Of a stretch of DNA of 64,000 bases, positions 10,428-19,613 are shown one piece after another. Each line of letters begins with the position of its first letter. Positions within the stretch are counted from its first letter, which is position 1. Origin of the DNA: DAOMFB01 sp963801475 (lineage in GTDB: Bacteria > Acidobacteriota > Thermoanaerobaculia > UBA5066); the NCBI GenBank assembly GCA_963801475.1, contig CAWDEX010000002.1, forward strand, positions 1 to 64,000, read 5' to 3'. A program made the translations under genes and the position numbers. The notes beneath the pieces are model-generated. The model ran no database searches. It was not told the origin of the DNA and saw only the letters and a list, made by a program, of their open reading frames with translations.

Positions 10428-10563
10428 ATGGTGTCACACGATGAAGAGGCAATTCTGGCGGAGGCCCAAGCCTTTAGCGACGCGTGGAACAGGGGCGACG
10501 CCAAGGCAGCCGCCTCCTATTTCACCGAGGATGGCGTGCGCGTGGGGGCTTATGGAGAGGGCG
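10428..10563 (+). pseudogene. 5' fragment of a SnoaL/NTF2-like small protein
   Basis: ATG 10428 follows AAAAGGAGCGTCAC. The first 45 codons read MVSHDEEAILAEAQAFSDAW then NRGDAKAAASYFTEDGV, the typical N-terminal helix and turn of the SnoaL/DUF4440 NTF2-like fold. Similarity stops abruptly near 10563, where a family member would need roughly 80-100 more residues. The open frame continuing to 10781 has no family features. It is either a truncated gene or a gene joined to foreign sequence. Confidence 0.5.
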
Positions 10564-10904
10564 GCGACCGGCCGCCCTTAACTTTTCCTGCTAGCCACAC
10601 TCAGCGGCTGCGCTGGATAGGAGATGGTTCGCATTGGCCTTTTCCGCCGAGTTACTGTACAATTATGGTATCTATCGTATCTGGGTCATCCTCACTCGCA
10701 TCTCCATCGTACCCGACCACGTCAAGGCCGAGTGGGTGCGCAGGCTCCGTTGGGCGCTGCGGCACGACTTTACCTCCTTAGCAACCTCCACCGACCGGCA
10801 GACGTCAGAAACGCTTACTGCATAGCCAGGGAGATGGCCTCGTTCTACCTGTGGTACATCCTCAATTTCAGCGGGTGTAACCGTATTGCTAGGAGGCTAA
10901 CCCT
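10564..10904. promoter_or_regulatory. Non-coding interval with a promoter candidate for the rhomboid operon
   Basis: The only structure I can support in these 340 bp is TTGGCC at 10634-10639, an 18-bp spacer and TACAAT at 10658-10663, about 240 bp upstream of the rhomboid start. Overlapping open frames at 10624-10968 show no protein-family signal. Confidence 0.35.
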
Positions 10905-11554
10905 ATGTTGCCAATCGGTGATGACAACAGCCAAGAAAGAACTTTTCCGATCGTTACGTATGGCTTGATCGCCCTGAACGTGCTGATCTTCCTGCTGGAG
11001 CTGGGCGGCGGCGACCCCTTTGTCATGAAGTGGTCGTTCGTCCCGCCCGTTTCCAGGCCAACCCCTCCAGCGACTGGGTGACGATCTTTACCTCCATGTT
11101 CATGCACGGCGGGTGGCTGCACCTGGGCGGCAATATGCTCTACCTGTTCATCTTCGGCGACAACGTGGAAGACCGTTTCGGCCACCTCAAGTACCTTATC
11201 TTCTACTTGTTGTGTGGGGTCGCCGCCACGTTCGCACAGTTGATGTTCAGCCTGGGCTCCGACGTGCCCAACCTGGGCGCATCAGGGGCCATCGCGGGCG
11301 TGCTCGGCGCCTATCTTTTGATGTTCCCGCAGGGAAGGATCAGGGTGTTGCTGGGCCTCTTTGTAACCCAAGTGCCTGCGGTGATCGTCATCGGGTTATG
11401 GATCGCTTTGCAGTTCCTTAACGGCTTCGGCGCCATTGCCAACACCGCTCAGACCGGTGGCGTCGCCTATATGGCGCACGTCGGCGGGTTCCTGGCCGGG
11501 CTTATCCTGACCGTCTTGCTTGGCGGGCGCCGCAGCACGCGGATGATGAGCTGA
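10905..11554 (+). CDS. Rhomboid-family intramembrane serine protease (one frameshift)
   Basis: Cleaves transmembrane substrates inside the membrane. ATG 10905 follows AGGAGGCTAACCCT. Residues MLPIGDDNSQERTFPIVTYG lead into helix 1 (LIALNVLIFLLEL). The frame changes near 11045, and the second part carries the family signatures WVTIFTSMFMHGGWLHLGGN, NMLYLFIFGDNVEDRFGH, the catalytic Ser in NLGASGAIAGVLGAY, and the catalytic His in AHVGGFLAG. About 215 residues with six hydrophobic segments, normal for a minimal rhomboid. Its stop overlaps the start of the next gene (TGATGA), so the two are probably co-translated. Confidence 0.88.
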
Positions 11555-12111
11555 TGAGACCGCTTATTATGTCGCTCAACGTCACGTTGGACGGGTGCTG
11601 CGATCACAACGAGGCGATCCCCGACGAAGAGCTGCACGTGTACGCCTCCAACCTGCTGGACGAGGTCGACGCGCTGCTGTTCGGGCGCGTCACCTACCTG
11701 ATGTTCGAAGAAGCCTGGCCGCCGATCGCGGCCAGCGGGGCGGAGTCGCCCGCGACGGTGGAGTTCGCGCGCAAGCTGCAGGCCAAGCGCAAATACGTCT
11801 TTTCCCACACCCTGCCCGGGGTGACGTGGGAGAATGCTGTGCTGCTCAGGGGCGACCTCGGCGAGGAGGTGCGCCGCCTCAAGGCGGAGGACGGCCGTGC
11901 CCTGGCGACGGCGGCAAGCCCGACCCTGACCACGGCGCTGGCCCGGCTGGACCTGATCGACGAGTACCGCCTGGTGGTGCAGCCGATCGTGGCGGGGCAT
12001 GGGCCATGGCTCTTGGAGGGGCTGGGGCGTCGGCTGGCGCTCCGGCGGGTGGAGAGCAGGCCGTTCCAATCAGGCGCCGTGCTTGTTCGTTATATCCCTG
12101 CGACTTGCTGA
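11554..12111 (+). CDS. Dihydrofolate reductase-like protein (RibD C-terminal domain family)
   Basis: 185 residues, intact. It starts MRPLIMSLNVTLDGCCDHNE, as usual for the RibD_C family (MS.DG..). It has the nucleotide-binding loop LLFGRVTYLMFEEAW, then VTWENAVLLRGDLGEEVRRL, SPTLTTALARLDLIDEYRLV and the C-terminal PIVAGHGPWLLEG. Members are small NAD(P)H-dependent reductases of mostly unknown substrate. The start overlaps the rhomboid stop by 1 base in a TGATGA junction. There is no functional link between the two beyond the shared transcript. Confidence 0.82.
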   Translation: MRPLIMSLNVTLDGCCDHNEAIPDEELHVYASNLLDEVDALLFGRVTYLMFEEAWPPIAASGAESPATVEFARKLQAKRKYVFSHTLPGVTWENAVLLRGDLGEEVRRLKAEDGRALATAASPTLTTALARLDLIDEYRLVVQPIVAGHGPWLLEGLGRRLALRRVESRPFQSGAVLVRYIPATC

Positions 12112-12227
12112 CGGCAGGCGCCACCGAAGCTTCAGCCCACGTGCGGCGAACCTTCGGTTTGCTATGCCGCGATGGCAGCCTAGAATGCTCCCCACGTCAT
12201 CCTTTCGAGAAGGCAGGGGAGCAGCAC

Positions 12228-13207
12228 ATGAAGACGACGCATCGCAGTTTCAGCGAAGCATCCGGCGATTTCAACCTCATCTCCCACTTTATGATCGACC
12301 ACCACGCACCTACGCGCGTGCACCACCTGGTGCCTCGTGCGCTTTGTGGACTGGAAATACGGCCTCTACGACAACGTGCTGGCCGTTCCCGATTTCTGGG
12401 AGCGCAATGCCCAGCTCTGGTTCGACGGTTTTGGCGACCTGGCCGGCCTGGCCATCTCGGAGACCGGCGGCGGCGATTTCGCCATCCTCACGACGGAGGG
12501 CTACCGTTTCCTGTTCGAGGAGCTGCTTGCACTGGGTGCTCGAGACCTGGGGCGACCGGCTTCCCCGCCTCTCCATCGAGATCACCGAGCGGGCGACGGC
12601 GGAGGCCGCCATCTTGGAGCGCGCGGGGTTCCAGCAGCGCTCGACCTCTTTACGCGCGGCGCTTTGACCTGACCACGGAGCCCGCCGCGCGCTATCCCCT
12701 GGAGCCGGGGTTCACCATCGTGGACATGCTCACCCACCCCGATTACCGCGCGCAACGCATCATGCGCGCCGAGGGGTTCGGCGGTAGGAGCGACCTCAGC
12801 GAAGAGGAGTTGCGCCACCAGCTCGACTTTTACAACCATGGTCACGCAGAGCCCCATCTACCATCCCCACGACCGACCTGTGCGTCATGGCCGAGGACGG
12901 CCGCATGGTCTCCGGCTGCGAGGCGCTCATCGATGCCCACAACGTCGAGGCCGATATCGAGCGCGTGTGCACCCACAGCGCTTTCCGCAGGCGCGGGTTC
13001 GCCCGCGCGGTGATCCAGGAGTGCCTGATCCGCCTGCACCGTATGGGCATACGCACCGCCTACATCACCGGCTACAGCCCCGAGGCCATCGCCCTCTATG
13101 GCTCGCTCGGACACGTGGGCGAGTCCAAGTCGTTGATCTACGCACGCCCCTCCTGTAGCGCAAGTTGCCTAACTTGCGCCGCCAGCTCAAGCACGAAACT
13201 CGCTTGA
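12228..13207 (+). CDS. GNAT-family N-acetyltransferase, probably double-domain (frame broken)
   Basis: ATG 12228 follows GGCAGGGGAGCAGCAC. The first segment reads MKTTHRSFSEASGDFNLISH, then after a shift near 12335 RFVDWKYGLYDNVL and FWERNAQLWFDGFGDLAGLA. The second half contains LTTEPAARYPLEPGFTIVDM and the acetyl-CoA loop ADIERVCTHSAFRRRGFARA, then EALYGSLGHV-type sequence (EAIALYGSLGHVGESK). Frame changes occur near 12335, 12535, 12645 and 12870. The C terminus runs straight into the first REP-like unit, and the stop at 13207 is inside that repeat. The last native residues are therefore about LIYARP, and the natural stop may be masked by an indel. The substrate is unknown. Confidence 0.75.
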
Positions 13208-13637
13208 GAATGTCCCCGCGCTGGGCATGATCTCGTGCAGTAGCGAGATTCCGCAAGTTGGCAACTTGCGGTACGAAACCCCTCCCGTCGCGCAAGCTTC
13301 CAGCTTGCGGCTCTTCTGTAGCGCAATTTGCCTAAATTGTGCCGCCAGCTCAAGCACGAAACTGGCTTGAGAATGTCCCCGCGCTGGGCATAGTCTCGTG
13401 CCGCAGCGAGATTCCGCAAGTTGGCGACTTGCGGTACGAAACCCCTCATGTAGAGCAAACTTCCAGCTTGTGGCTCTTCTGTAGCGCAATTTGCCTAAAT
13501 TGCGCCGCCAGCTCAAGCACGAAACTCACTCGAGAATGGTCCCCGCGCTGGGCCTAGTCTTGTGCCCCAGTGCGCTCCGCAAGTTAGGCAACTTGCGGTA
13601 CAAAAGAGCAAGTTGGAAACTTGCGCTACGACTGGCG
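13154..13637. repeat. Three tandem REP-like units (13154-13316, 13317-13479, 13480-13637)
   Basis: Each unit is about 160 bp and begins TGTAGCGCAAGTTGCCTAAC (or AATTTGCC). It continues with GCCGCCAGCTCAAGCACGAA and the palindrome CCCGCGCTGGGC, and ends in CCGCAAGTTGGCAACTTGCGG-type pairs followed by AGCTTCCAGCTTGCGGCTCT. The units differ by scattered substitutions. Some preserve pairing: CGCAAGTTGCC/AACTTGCG in unit 1 becomes CGCAATTTGCC/AAATTGTG or AAATTGCG in units 2-3. Compensatory change of this sort suggests the folded form is maintained. A promoter candidate for the next gene (TGGCGA, 17 bp, TATGAT) lies just after the array near 13632-13660. Confidence 0.8.
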
Positions 13638-13718
13638 AGTTACGCACAATCCGAGTATGATACGCGCGGCTCACCCATCGGATGAGCCAACAAGCCCATA
13701 ACAGGAGGCAACATTCTG

Positions 13719-14370
13719 ATGAAGAAAGCGTTGATGGTGTGGGGCGGCTGGGACGGCCACGAGCCCAAGCAGTGCGTCGATGTCTTTGCGCCCCTCTTGC
13801 AGGATGCGGGCTATGAGGTGCGAGATCTCGGACACGCTCGACGCGTACCTGGACGCGGACAAGATGGCGCGCCCTGGACCTGATCGTGCCGGTGTGGACG
13901 ATGGGCACGATCACGCCGAGAGCAGGAGCAGGGCCTGCTCGACGCCGTCAAGGGCGGCGTGGGCATCGCCGGCTGGCACGGCGGCATGGGCGACTCGTTC
14001 CGCAACAACACCGAGTACCAGTTCATGGTCGGCGGGCAGTGGGTGGCCCACCCGGGCGGCGTCATCGACTACGAGGTGCAACATCGTCGAACCACAGCGA
14101 CCCGATCACGGCCGGGCTGAGCGATTTCAAGATGCACTCCGAGCAGTACTACATGCACGTCGATCCCGTCCAACGAGGTGCTGGCCACGACCACCTTTGG
14201 CGGCGAGCATGCCCCGTGGATCGAGGGCACGGTGATGCCGGTGGTCTGGAAGCGCATGTGGGGCAAGGGGCGCGTCTTCTACTCCTCCCTGGGCCACGTG
14301 GCCGCCGGATTTCGAGGTGCCCGAGGCGCGGGAGATCGTGCGCCGCGGCATGCTCTGGGCCAGCAAATAG
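13719..14370 (+). CDS. ThuA-domain protein (trehalose-utilisation type, class I amidotransferase-like fold), frame broken
   Basis: ATG 13719 follows AGGAGGCAACATTCTG. The frames join as MKKALMVWGGWDGHEPKQCV, EISDTLDAYLDADKM, LDLIVPVWTMGTIT, GLLDAVKGGVGIAGWHGGMG, FRNNTEYQFMVGGQWVAHPG, PITAGLSDFKMHSEQYYMHV, and VWKRMWGKGRVFYSSLGHV, ending RRGMLWASK. Gly-rich GIAGWHGG and the HPG and SLGH motifs are typical of ThuA proteins. At least five indels occur. The one at 13821 inserts C between GTG and GAG; the one at 14079 inserts C between GTG and AAC. About 215 residues, normal. ThuA proteins accompany sugar dehydrogenases and glycosidases, which fits the neighbourhood. Biochemical function is not established. 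Confidence 0.82.
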
Positions 14371-14388
14371 GCGGGAGGGACCAACCGT

Positions 14389-15643
14389 ATGAGCGAAGAT
14401 ACCTACTTTCAGCAGGCCGCCGCCACGCGCGACGAGCGCATGGCCTGGTGGCACGAGGCGCGTTTCGGCATGTTCGTCCACTGGGGCCTGTACGCGCAGC
14501 TCGGCCGCCACGAGTGGGTGATGAACCGCGAGCGCATCCCCGTCGCGGAGTACGAGAAGCTGGCCGACACCTGGAAGCCCAAGCCGCGCCCGGCGCGCGA
14601 GTGGGCCGCGCCTGGCCAAGCAGGCCGGCATGAAGTACATGGTGCATGACCACCAAGCACCACGAGGGCTTCTGCCTGTGGGACACCAAGCAGACCGACT
14701 ACAACGCGGCCAAGCGCGGCCCGGGGCGCGACCTGGTGCGCGAGTACGTCGAGGCCTGCCGCGAGTTCGGCCTGCAAGATCGGCTTCTACTACTCGCTGA
14801 TGGACTGGCACCACCCCGACGGCGCGCGCTGCGCCACGGACGAGGCGGCGCGCCGGCGCTTCCTCGACTTCACCCAGGGCTGCGTGCGCGAGCTGTGCAC
14901 CAACTACGGCAAGATCGACATCCTGTGGTACGACGTGTCCTGGCCGCTGCAGACGCCCGAGCTGTGGGAGAGCGCCAAGATGAACGCCATGGTCCGCGAG
15001 CTGCAGCCGGACATCATCATCAACAACCGCTCGCAGCTGCCCGAGGACTTCGGCACGCCGGAGGAGCACATCACCGCGGCGGAGCGCGGGCCGCGCCTGG
15101 GAAGCGTGCATGACCTTCAACGGCTCCTGGGGCTACATGCCCTCGCGCCATCGACTGGCACTCCGTGCGCGAGGTGCTCGGCATGCTGCGCACGTGCGCG
15201 GCCGGGCCAGGGCAACCTGCTGCTGAACATCGGCCCCACGCCCGACGGCTCCGTGCCCGACGGAGGCCATCGAGCGCCTGACGCCGTGGGCAAGTGGCCG
15301 CGCAAGAACGGCGAGGCGATCTACGGGCGCGGTGGACCGCGCCGACGGACGCATGGAGTGGATGCCCACCGGGCAGCTGGACGCTCAAGGGCAACACCGC
15401 CTACTTCTGGTGCAACCGCTGGCCCGGGCAGCGAGCTGGCCATCGGCGGGCTGCGCGTCAAGGTGCACAAGGCTTCCTTCCTGGACGGCGGCAAGCCGAT
15501 CGCGTTCGAGCAGACCGACAACCGCCTGGTCCTCAAGGGCTTGCCCACCGAAGCCCGACAAGATCGCCGGGGTCACGGTGATCAAGCTCGAATGCGACGC
15601 CCCACCCCAGCAGGTGCTCGGCGCGGGTTACGTCGTGTTGTAA
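14389..15643 (+). CDS. Alpha-L-fucosidase, glycoside hydrolase family 29 (frame broken)
   Basis: Hydrolyses alpha-linked fucose. ATG 14389 follows GGGAGGGACCAACCGT, 18 bp after the ThuA stop. GH29 hallmarks are WWHEARFGMFVHWGLYA, MTTKHHEGFCLWDTKQTDYN, GFYYSLMDWHHPDG, then CTNYGKIDILWYDVSWPLQT, in which the Asp of WYDV occupies the catalytic-nucleophile position of the family. GNLLLNIGPTPDGSVP precedes a C-terminal beta domain ending LGAGYVVL. Single-base insertions occur at 14645 (GTG-C-ATG), 14775 (CTG-C-AAG) and about 15200. Further shifts lie near 15100, 15250, 15330 and 15550. About 410 residues, close to short GH29 members. No signal peptide is seen, so it is probably cytoplasmic and acts on imported oligosaccharides. 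Confidence 0.88.
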
Positions 15644-15699
15644 GAGCGCGAAACACCAAAGGCGGAGAGGGGACGGGTTAGAGGTTGGTGAGTCCCCGA

Positions 15700-16458
15700 A
15701 TGGAAAGCGGTCGAGGACACGGAACGAAGCGAGCCATCCTGGAGGGGCATATCTCCATCCTGGCCGCCATGGAGGCGCGCAGCCGCGAGATCTATGGCAT
15801 CCAGATCAGCAAGGACCGGCTGGACCGGCCCGTGCAAGACCTGGAGCGCCGCGCCAGGGCCTTGGGCATCCCCGTGCAGCGCGTGGAGCCGGGTGCCATC
15901 CAGGCCCAGGTCACCGGCCAGACGCACGGCGGCGTGATCGCCCAGGTGGGCCCGCGCCGCTTTGTGGCCCTGGCCGACCTGCTGGCGGAGGTAGCGATGC
16001 CGCTGATCGTCATGCTCGACGGCATCGAGGACCCCTTTAACTTTGGCGCGGCGGTGCGCTCTTTATATGCGGCGGGCGCCGATGGGCTGGTGCTCAGGCC
16101 GCGCAACTGGATGAGCGCCGCCAGCACGGTGGCGCGCTCGTCCGGCGGCGCGTCGGAGCTGATCCCCACGGCCATCGCCGAGACGGCGCTGGACGCGGCC
16201 GAGTTCTACAGCGCCCGCGGGCTCAAGGTGGCCGTGGCCGCGCGCGGCCGCTCCGTCTCGCTCTACCAGGCGGACCTGGCCGCGCCCCTCTTCCTGGCCA
16301 TCGGCGGGGAAAAGCGCGGCCTCAGCCGGCCCCTGGTGGAGCGCGCCGACCTGCGGCTGGAGATCCCCTATGCCAGGCGCTGGCCCGTGTCGCTAGGCAC
16401 CGCGGCGGCGACGGCGGTGATCGCGTTCGAGATTATGCGGCAGCGCAGTAGAAGATAG
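15700..16458 (+). CDS. TrmH/SpoU-family RNA 2'-O-methyltransferase, RlmB-like
   Basis: Transfers a methyl group from S-adenosylmethionine to a ribose 2'-OH in RNA. Intact, about 252 residues. ATG 15700 gives MESGRGHGTKRAILEGHISI; in-frame GTG 15688 and TTG 15685 are alternatives and the ribosome-binding site is weak. An N-terminal substrate-binding part is followed by the SPOUT knot: motif 1 MLDGIEDPFNFGAAVRSLYA, motif 2 LFLAIGGEKRGLSRPLVERA, motif 3 IPYARRWPVSLGTAAATAVI. Motif 3 has SLGTA where most members have SLNVS, so the usual Asn is Gly. It sits between fucosidase and esterase genes without obvious functional connection. Confidence 0.85.
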   Translation: MESGRGHGTKRAILEGHISILAAMEARSREIYGIQISKDRLDRPVQDLERRARALGIPVQRVEPGAIQAQVTGQTHGGVIAQVGPRRFVALADLLAEVAMPLIVMLDGIEDPFNFGAAVRSLYAAGADGLVLRPRNWMSAASTVARSSGGASELIPTAIAETALDAAEFYSARGLKVAVAARGRSVSLYQADLAAPLFLAIGGEKRGLSRPLVERADLRLEIPYARRWPVSLGTAAATAVIAFEIMRQRSRR

Positions 16459-16611
16459 AAGAGGAAACACGGAGGGCACAGAGTTCTACACGGAGAGCAC
16501 GGAGAGGAGGCAGGAGAGGCCGGAGGAGAGAATGCCGACCAAGGCTTTGTCTTTGCCCTCCGTGTCCTCCGTGAGACCCTCCGTACCCTCCGTGATTCCT
16601 CTTCTCCCTCC
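16459..16611. repeat. Long imperfect hairpin, ACGGAGG family, copy 1
   Basis: The left arm GAAGAGGAAACACGGAGGGC pairs with the right arm, whose reverse complement reads GAAGAGGAATCACGGAGGGT. Both arms repeat the unit CACGGAGG several times. It lies immediately after the SpoU stop and just before the ribosome-binding site of the next gene. The same architecture recurs at 21964-22104. Confidence 0.75.
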
Positions 16612-16626
16612 CAGGAGGTCGTGATA

Positions 16627-17740
16627 GTGTATTCGATGCATCCGTATATGAGAGAGCGCTGGGGCAAAGTGGAGCGCCGGCTGGCCTACGAGGCCGACGA
16701 GGAGACCGCATGGCGCGACTGGCGCCGCGAGGCCGAGGCGACCCTGCGCAAGCTACTGGGCTATGACACGCTCTTGCACACACTCTTGCAGCCGCACATC
16801 ACCGAGGAGCAACAGCTCGAGGGCTACCGCCGCCAGCGCGTGGAGATCCAGACCGAGCCGGGCGTGGTCATGCCTTCTATATCGCGCTCATCCCCGACGC
16901 AGGGCGGGCCGCGCTACCCGGCGATCATCGCCCCGCACGGGCACGGCGGTGGGGGCAAGGTGGCCGTGGCCGGGATCCGCGACGATCCCCTGGTGGCCCA
17001 GGCCATCGACCAGTATAACTATGACTATGGCGTGCAGTTCGTGCGCGCCGGGTTCATCGTCTTTTGCCCCGACGCGCGCGGGTTCGGCGAGCGCCAGGAG
17101 GAAGCCGGCCAAGGGCAGCATCCTCAACTCCTCCTGCGCCTATATCAACGCCATGGCCTACCCCCTGGGCCAGACCATCGCCGGGATGTGGGCCTGGGAC
17201 ATCCACCGGCTGATCGACTATATCCAGACGCGCGACGATTGCCTGCCCGACCACCTGGGCTGCGCCGGGCTCTCGGGCGGTGGCTTGCAGACGCTCTGGG
17301 CCGCGGCGCTGGACAAGCGCATCCGTTGCGCGGTGATCAGCGGCTACATGTACGGCTACAAGGAGTCGCTGCTGGATATGCCCGGCAACTGCTACTGCAA
17401 CTATGTGCCGCATCTCTACGAGTACCATGGACATGGGCGATATCGCGGCCATGATCGCCCCGCGGCCCCTGCTGATCGAGACCGGCAGCCGCGACCCGCT
17501 GAACGGGGCCAGCGGCCTGGCCAACGTGCGCTCGCAGGTGCACATCATCCGCCGCGCCTATCGCACGCTGGGCGCCGAGGACCGCTGTATCACGATATCT
17601 TTGATGGCGAGCACCGCTGGAACGGCGTGCAGGCCATCCCGTGGATGCAGCGGTTTCTAGCCAACATAGGATACATGAATACTGAGGATACTCAGGTACT
17701 GAGAAGGATTTCCAGGATGGAGAAAGGACGAATTCTGTGA
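16627..17740 (+). CDS. Alpha/beta-hydrolase, acetyl xylan esterase/peptidase-like (frame broken)
   Basis: Probable ester-cleaving enzyme. The in-frame GTG 16627 lies 9 bp after AGGAGG (16612-16617) and is preferred; GTG 16621 and ATG 16636 are alternatives. After an N-terminal helical region (WRDWRREAEATLRKLLGY) the fold reads YPAIIAPHGHGGGGK (oxyanion His-Gly), FIVFCPDARGFGERQE, WAWDIHRLIDYIQTR, and the nucleophile elbow GCAGLSGGGLQTLWAAAL with Ser. PRPLLIETGSRDPLN follows as the acid region and YHDIFDGEHRWNG with the candidate catalytic His. Shifts occur near 16870-16890, 17100, 17425 and 17580. About 370 residues. The position among glycosidases suggests removal of acetyl or other ester groups from glycans (inference). 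Confidence 0.78.
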
Positions 17741-17827
17741 AGTCCTAGTGTGATTCATGCGGTAACCGGGTCGAGCCCGGCATGGCGCTAGGTGGGCTCG
17801 CGGCTGACATATATGGGGAGGATGAAT

Positions 17828-19457
17828 ATGCCCGTACAACTGCACGGCACCGAGCATTGTGTCAGCGAATGGGCGCTACAGCTTCGGGCAAAGCGTACGC
17901 GGACCCCTTCAACGAGATCGAGGTCGGACGTCATCGTCCAGGACGGCGCGGGCCGCACGTGGCGGGTGCCCGCCTACTGGGCCGGCGACCAGGAGTGGCG
18001 CGTGCGCTTTGCGCCCGCCCGCCGCGGGCGCCTACACCTATCGCACGGTATGCTCCGACGAGAGCAACGCCGACCTGCACGGCCGGGAGGGCACGCTGTG
18101 AGCGGCGCCCTACCAGGGGCGCAACCCCCTCCTGCGCCACGGCCCGCTGCGGGTCGAGCGCGGACCGCCGGCATATCGAGCACGTCGACGGCACGCCCTT
18201 TTTCTGGCTGGGCGATACCTGGTGGATGGCCCTCACGCAAGCGCCTGCACTGGCCCGAGGAGTTCGAGCTGCTGGCGGCCGACCGCGTGGCCAAGGGCTT
18301 CAGCGTCGATCCAGATCGTCGCCGGGCTGTACCCCGACATGCCCGCCTACGACGAGCGCGGCTTCAACGAGGCCGGGCACCCCTGGGAGCCCGACTACGC
18401 GCGCATCAACCCGGCCTACTTCGACCAGGCCGACCTGCGCCTGCGGCACCTGGTGCGCGTGGGGCTGGTGCCCTGCATCGTGGGCTGCTGGGGCTATCAC
18501 CTGCCCTGGCTGGGGATGGACAAGATGAAGCGGCACTGGCGCAACCTCGTCGCCCGCTACGGCGCCTATCCCGTGGTGTGGTGCCTGGCCGGCGAGGGCG
18601 CCATGCCCTACTACCTGGCCGAGGACAAGGACCAGGCGCGCGCCGAGCAGGTCGCCGGGCTGGACCGAGCTCGGCCGCTATGTGCGCGCCATCGACCCCT
18701 ACCACCACCCCATCACCATCCACCCCACCGATTCGGCGCGCAACCAGGTGGAGGACGACACGGTGCTGGACTTCGACATGCTGCAGACCGGCCACAGCGG
18801 CTGGGACAGCATCCCCAACACCCTGGAGAAGATCCGCGCGAGCGTGGCCGCGCGAGCCGCACATGCCGGTGATCGAGAGCGAGGTGAACTATGAGGGCAT
18901 CCTGGAGGCCAGCCGCCAGGAGATGCAGCGCTACCTCTTTTGGTCGACGATGCTCTCCGGCGCGGCGGGGTTCACCTATGGCGCCAACGGCATCTGGCAG
19001 CTCAACCGCGCCGAGCAGCCCTACGGCCCCTCGCCGCACGGCGCCTCCTGGGGCGATACGCCGTGGACGGAGGCCTATCGCCTGCCCGGCTCGCAGCAGG
19101 TGGGCCTGGGCAAGCGCTTCCTGAAGCGCTACCCCTGGTGGCGGTTGGAGCCGCACCAGGAGTGGGTCGAGCCCGCCGCCGACCGCAAGAACTATGCGCA
19201 GCCCTTCGCCGCGGGGATTCCCGAGCGCCTGCGCATCATCTACCTGCCGCGCCCGGTCTTCCCCTGGGGCCGCGGCGGGCGTGTTCGTCACCAGCCTGGA
19301 GCCGGGTGTCCGCTACCGCGCCTACTTTTTCAGATCCCCAGGACGGCCAGGAGCGTCGACCTGGGCGAGGTCAACGGCGACGGAGGGCCGCTGGCAGGTG
19401 CCCCTCACGCCGGTGATGCACGATTGGGTGCTGGTGCTGGAGCGCATCACTCGCTAG
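17828..19457 (+). CDS. DUF5060/DUF4038-type glycoside hydrolase (apiosidase-like), frame broken
   Basis: ATG 17828 follows GGGGAGGATGAAT. An N-terminal beta domain (WRVPAYWAGDQEWRVRFAPP, then TYRTVCSDESNADLHGREG) matches DUF5060. The catalytic barrel follows: HVDGTPFFWLGDTWWMALT, IQIVAGLYPDMPAYDERGFN, YGAYPVVWCLAGEG, ITIHPTDSARNQVEDDTVLD and PVIESEVNYEGI. The acids in WCLAGEG and VIESEVNYEG are the likely catalytic pair. A C-terminal beta domain ends DWVLVLERITR. Shifts lie near 17930, 18020-18180, 18240, 18310, 18665, 18850, 19280 and 19340. Without them the protein is about 540 residues. Related enzymes act on plant cell-wall side chains. The exact substrate here is unknown. No signal peptide is seen. 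Confidence 0.78.
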
Positions 19458-19460
19458 AGC

Positions 19461-19602
19461 GAGTCAAGAGATTTCCCACTGATGAACACCGATGGCAGAG
19501 GATGAACACAGATGGGAAAAGGATAATCCTCTTATTCTTATCGGTGTTCATCCTTCTTCCATCGGTGTTCATCATTGTGAAATCTCGGAATCTAAGCAAA
19601 CG
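19461..19602. repeat. Hairpin repeat, GATGAACAC family, copy 1
   Basis: The left arm (19468-19527) and right arm (19531-19586) each contain two GATGAACACCGATGG-like units in opposite orientation. Its sequence is nearly identical to the reverse complement of the copy at 34325-34463. Both copies are followed by the same flank, TCTCGGAATCTA, and then by a gene start. Confidence 0.8.
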
Positions 19603-19613
19603 TGGAGACTCAC

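Noticed and set aside
13154..13637. Tandem array considered as a CRISPR array
   Set aside because: The units are about 160 bp, continuous and mutually similar with no unique spacers; no cas gene is present.
17740..17827. GTAACCGGGTCGAGCCCGGC near 17761, considered as a tRNA T-arm
   Set aside because: No acceptor, D or anticodon arm can be paired around it.
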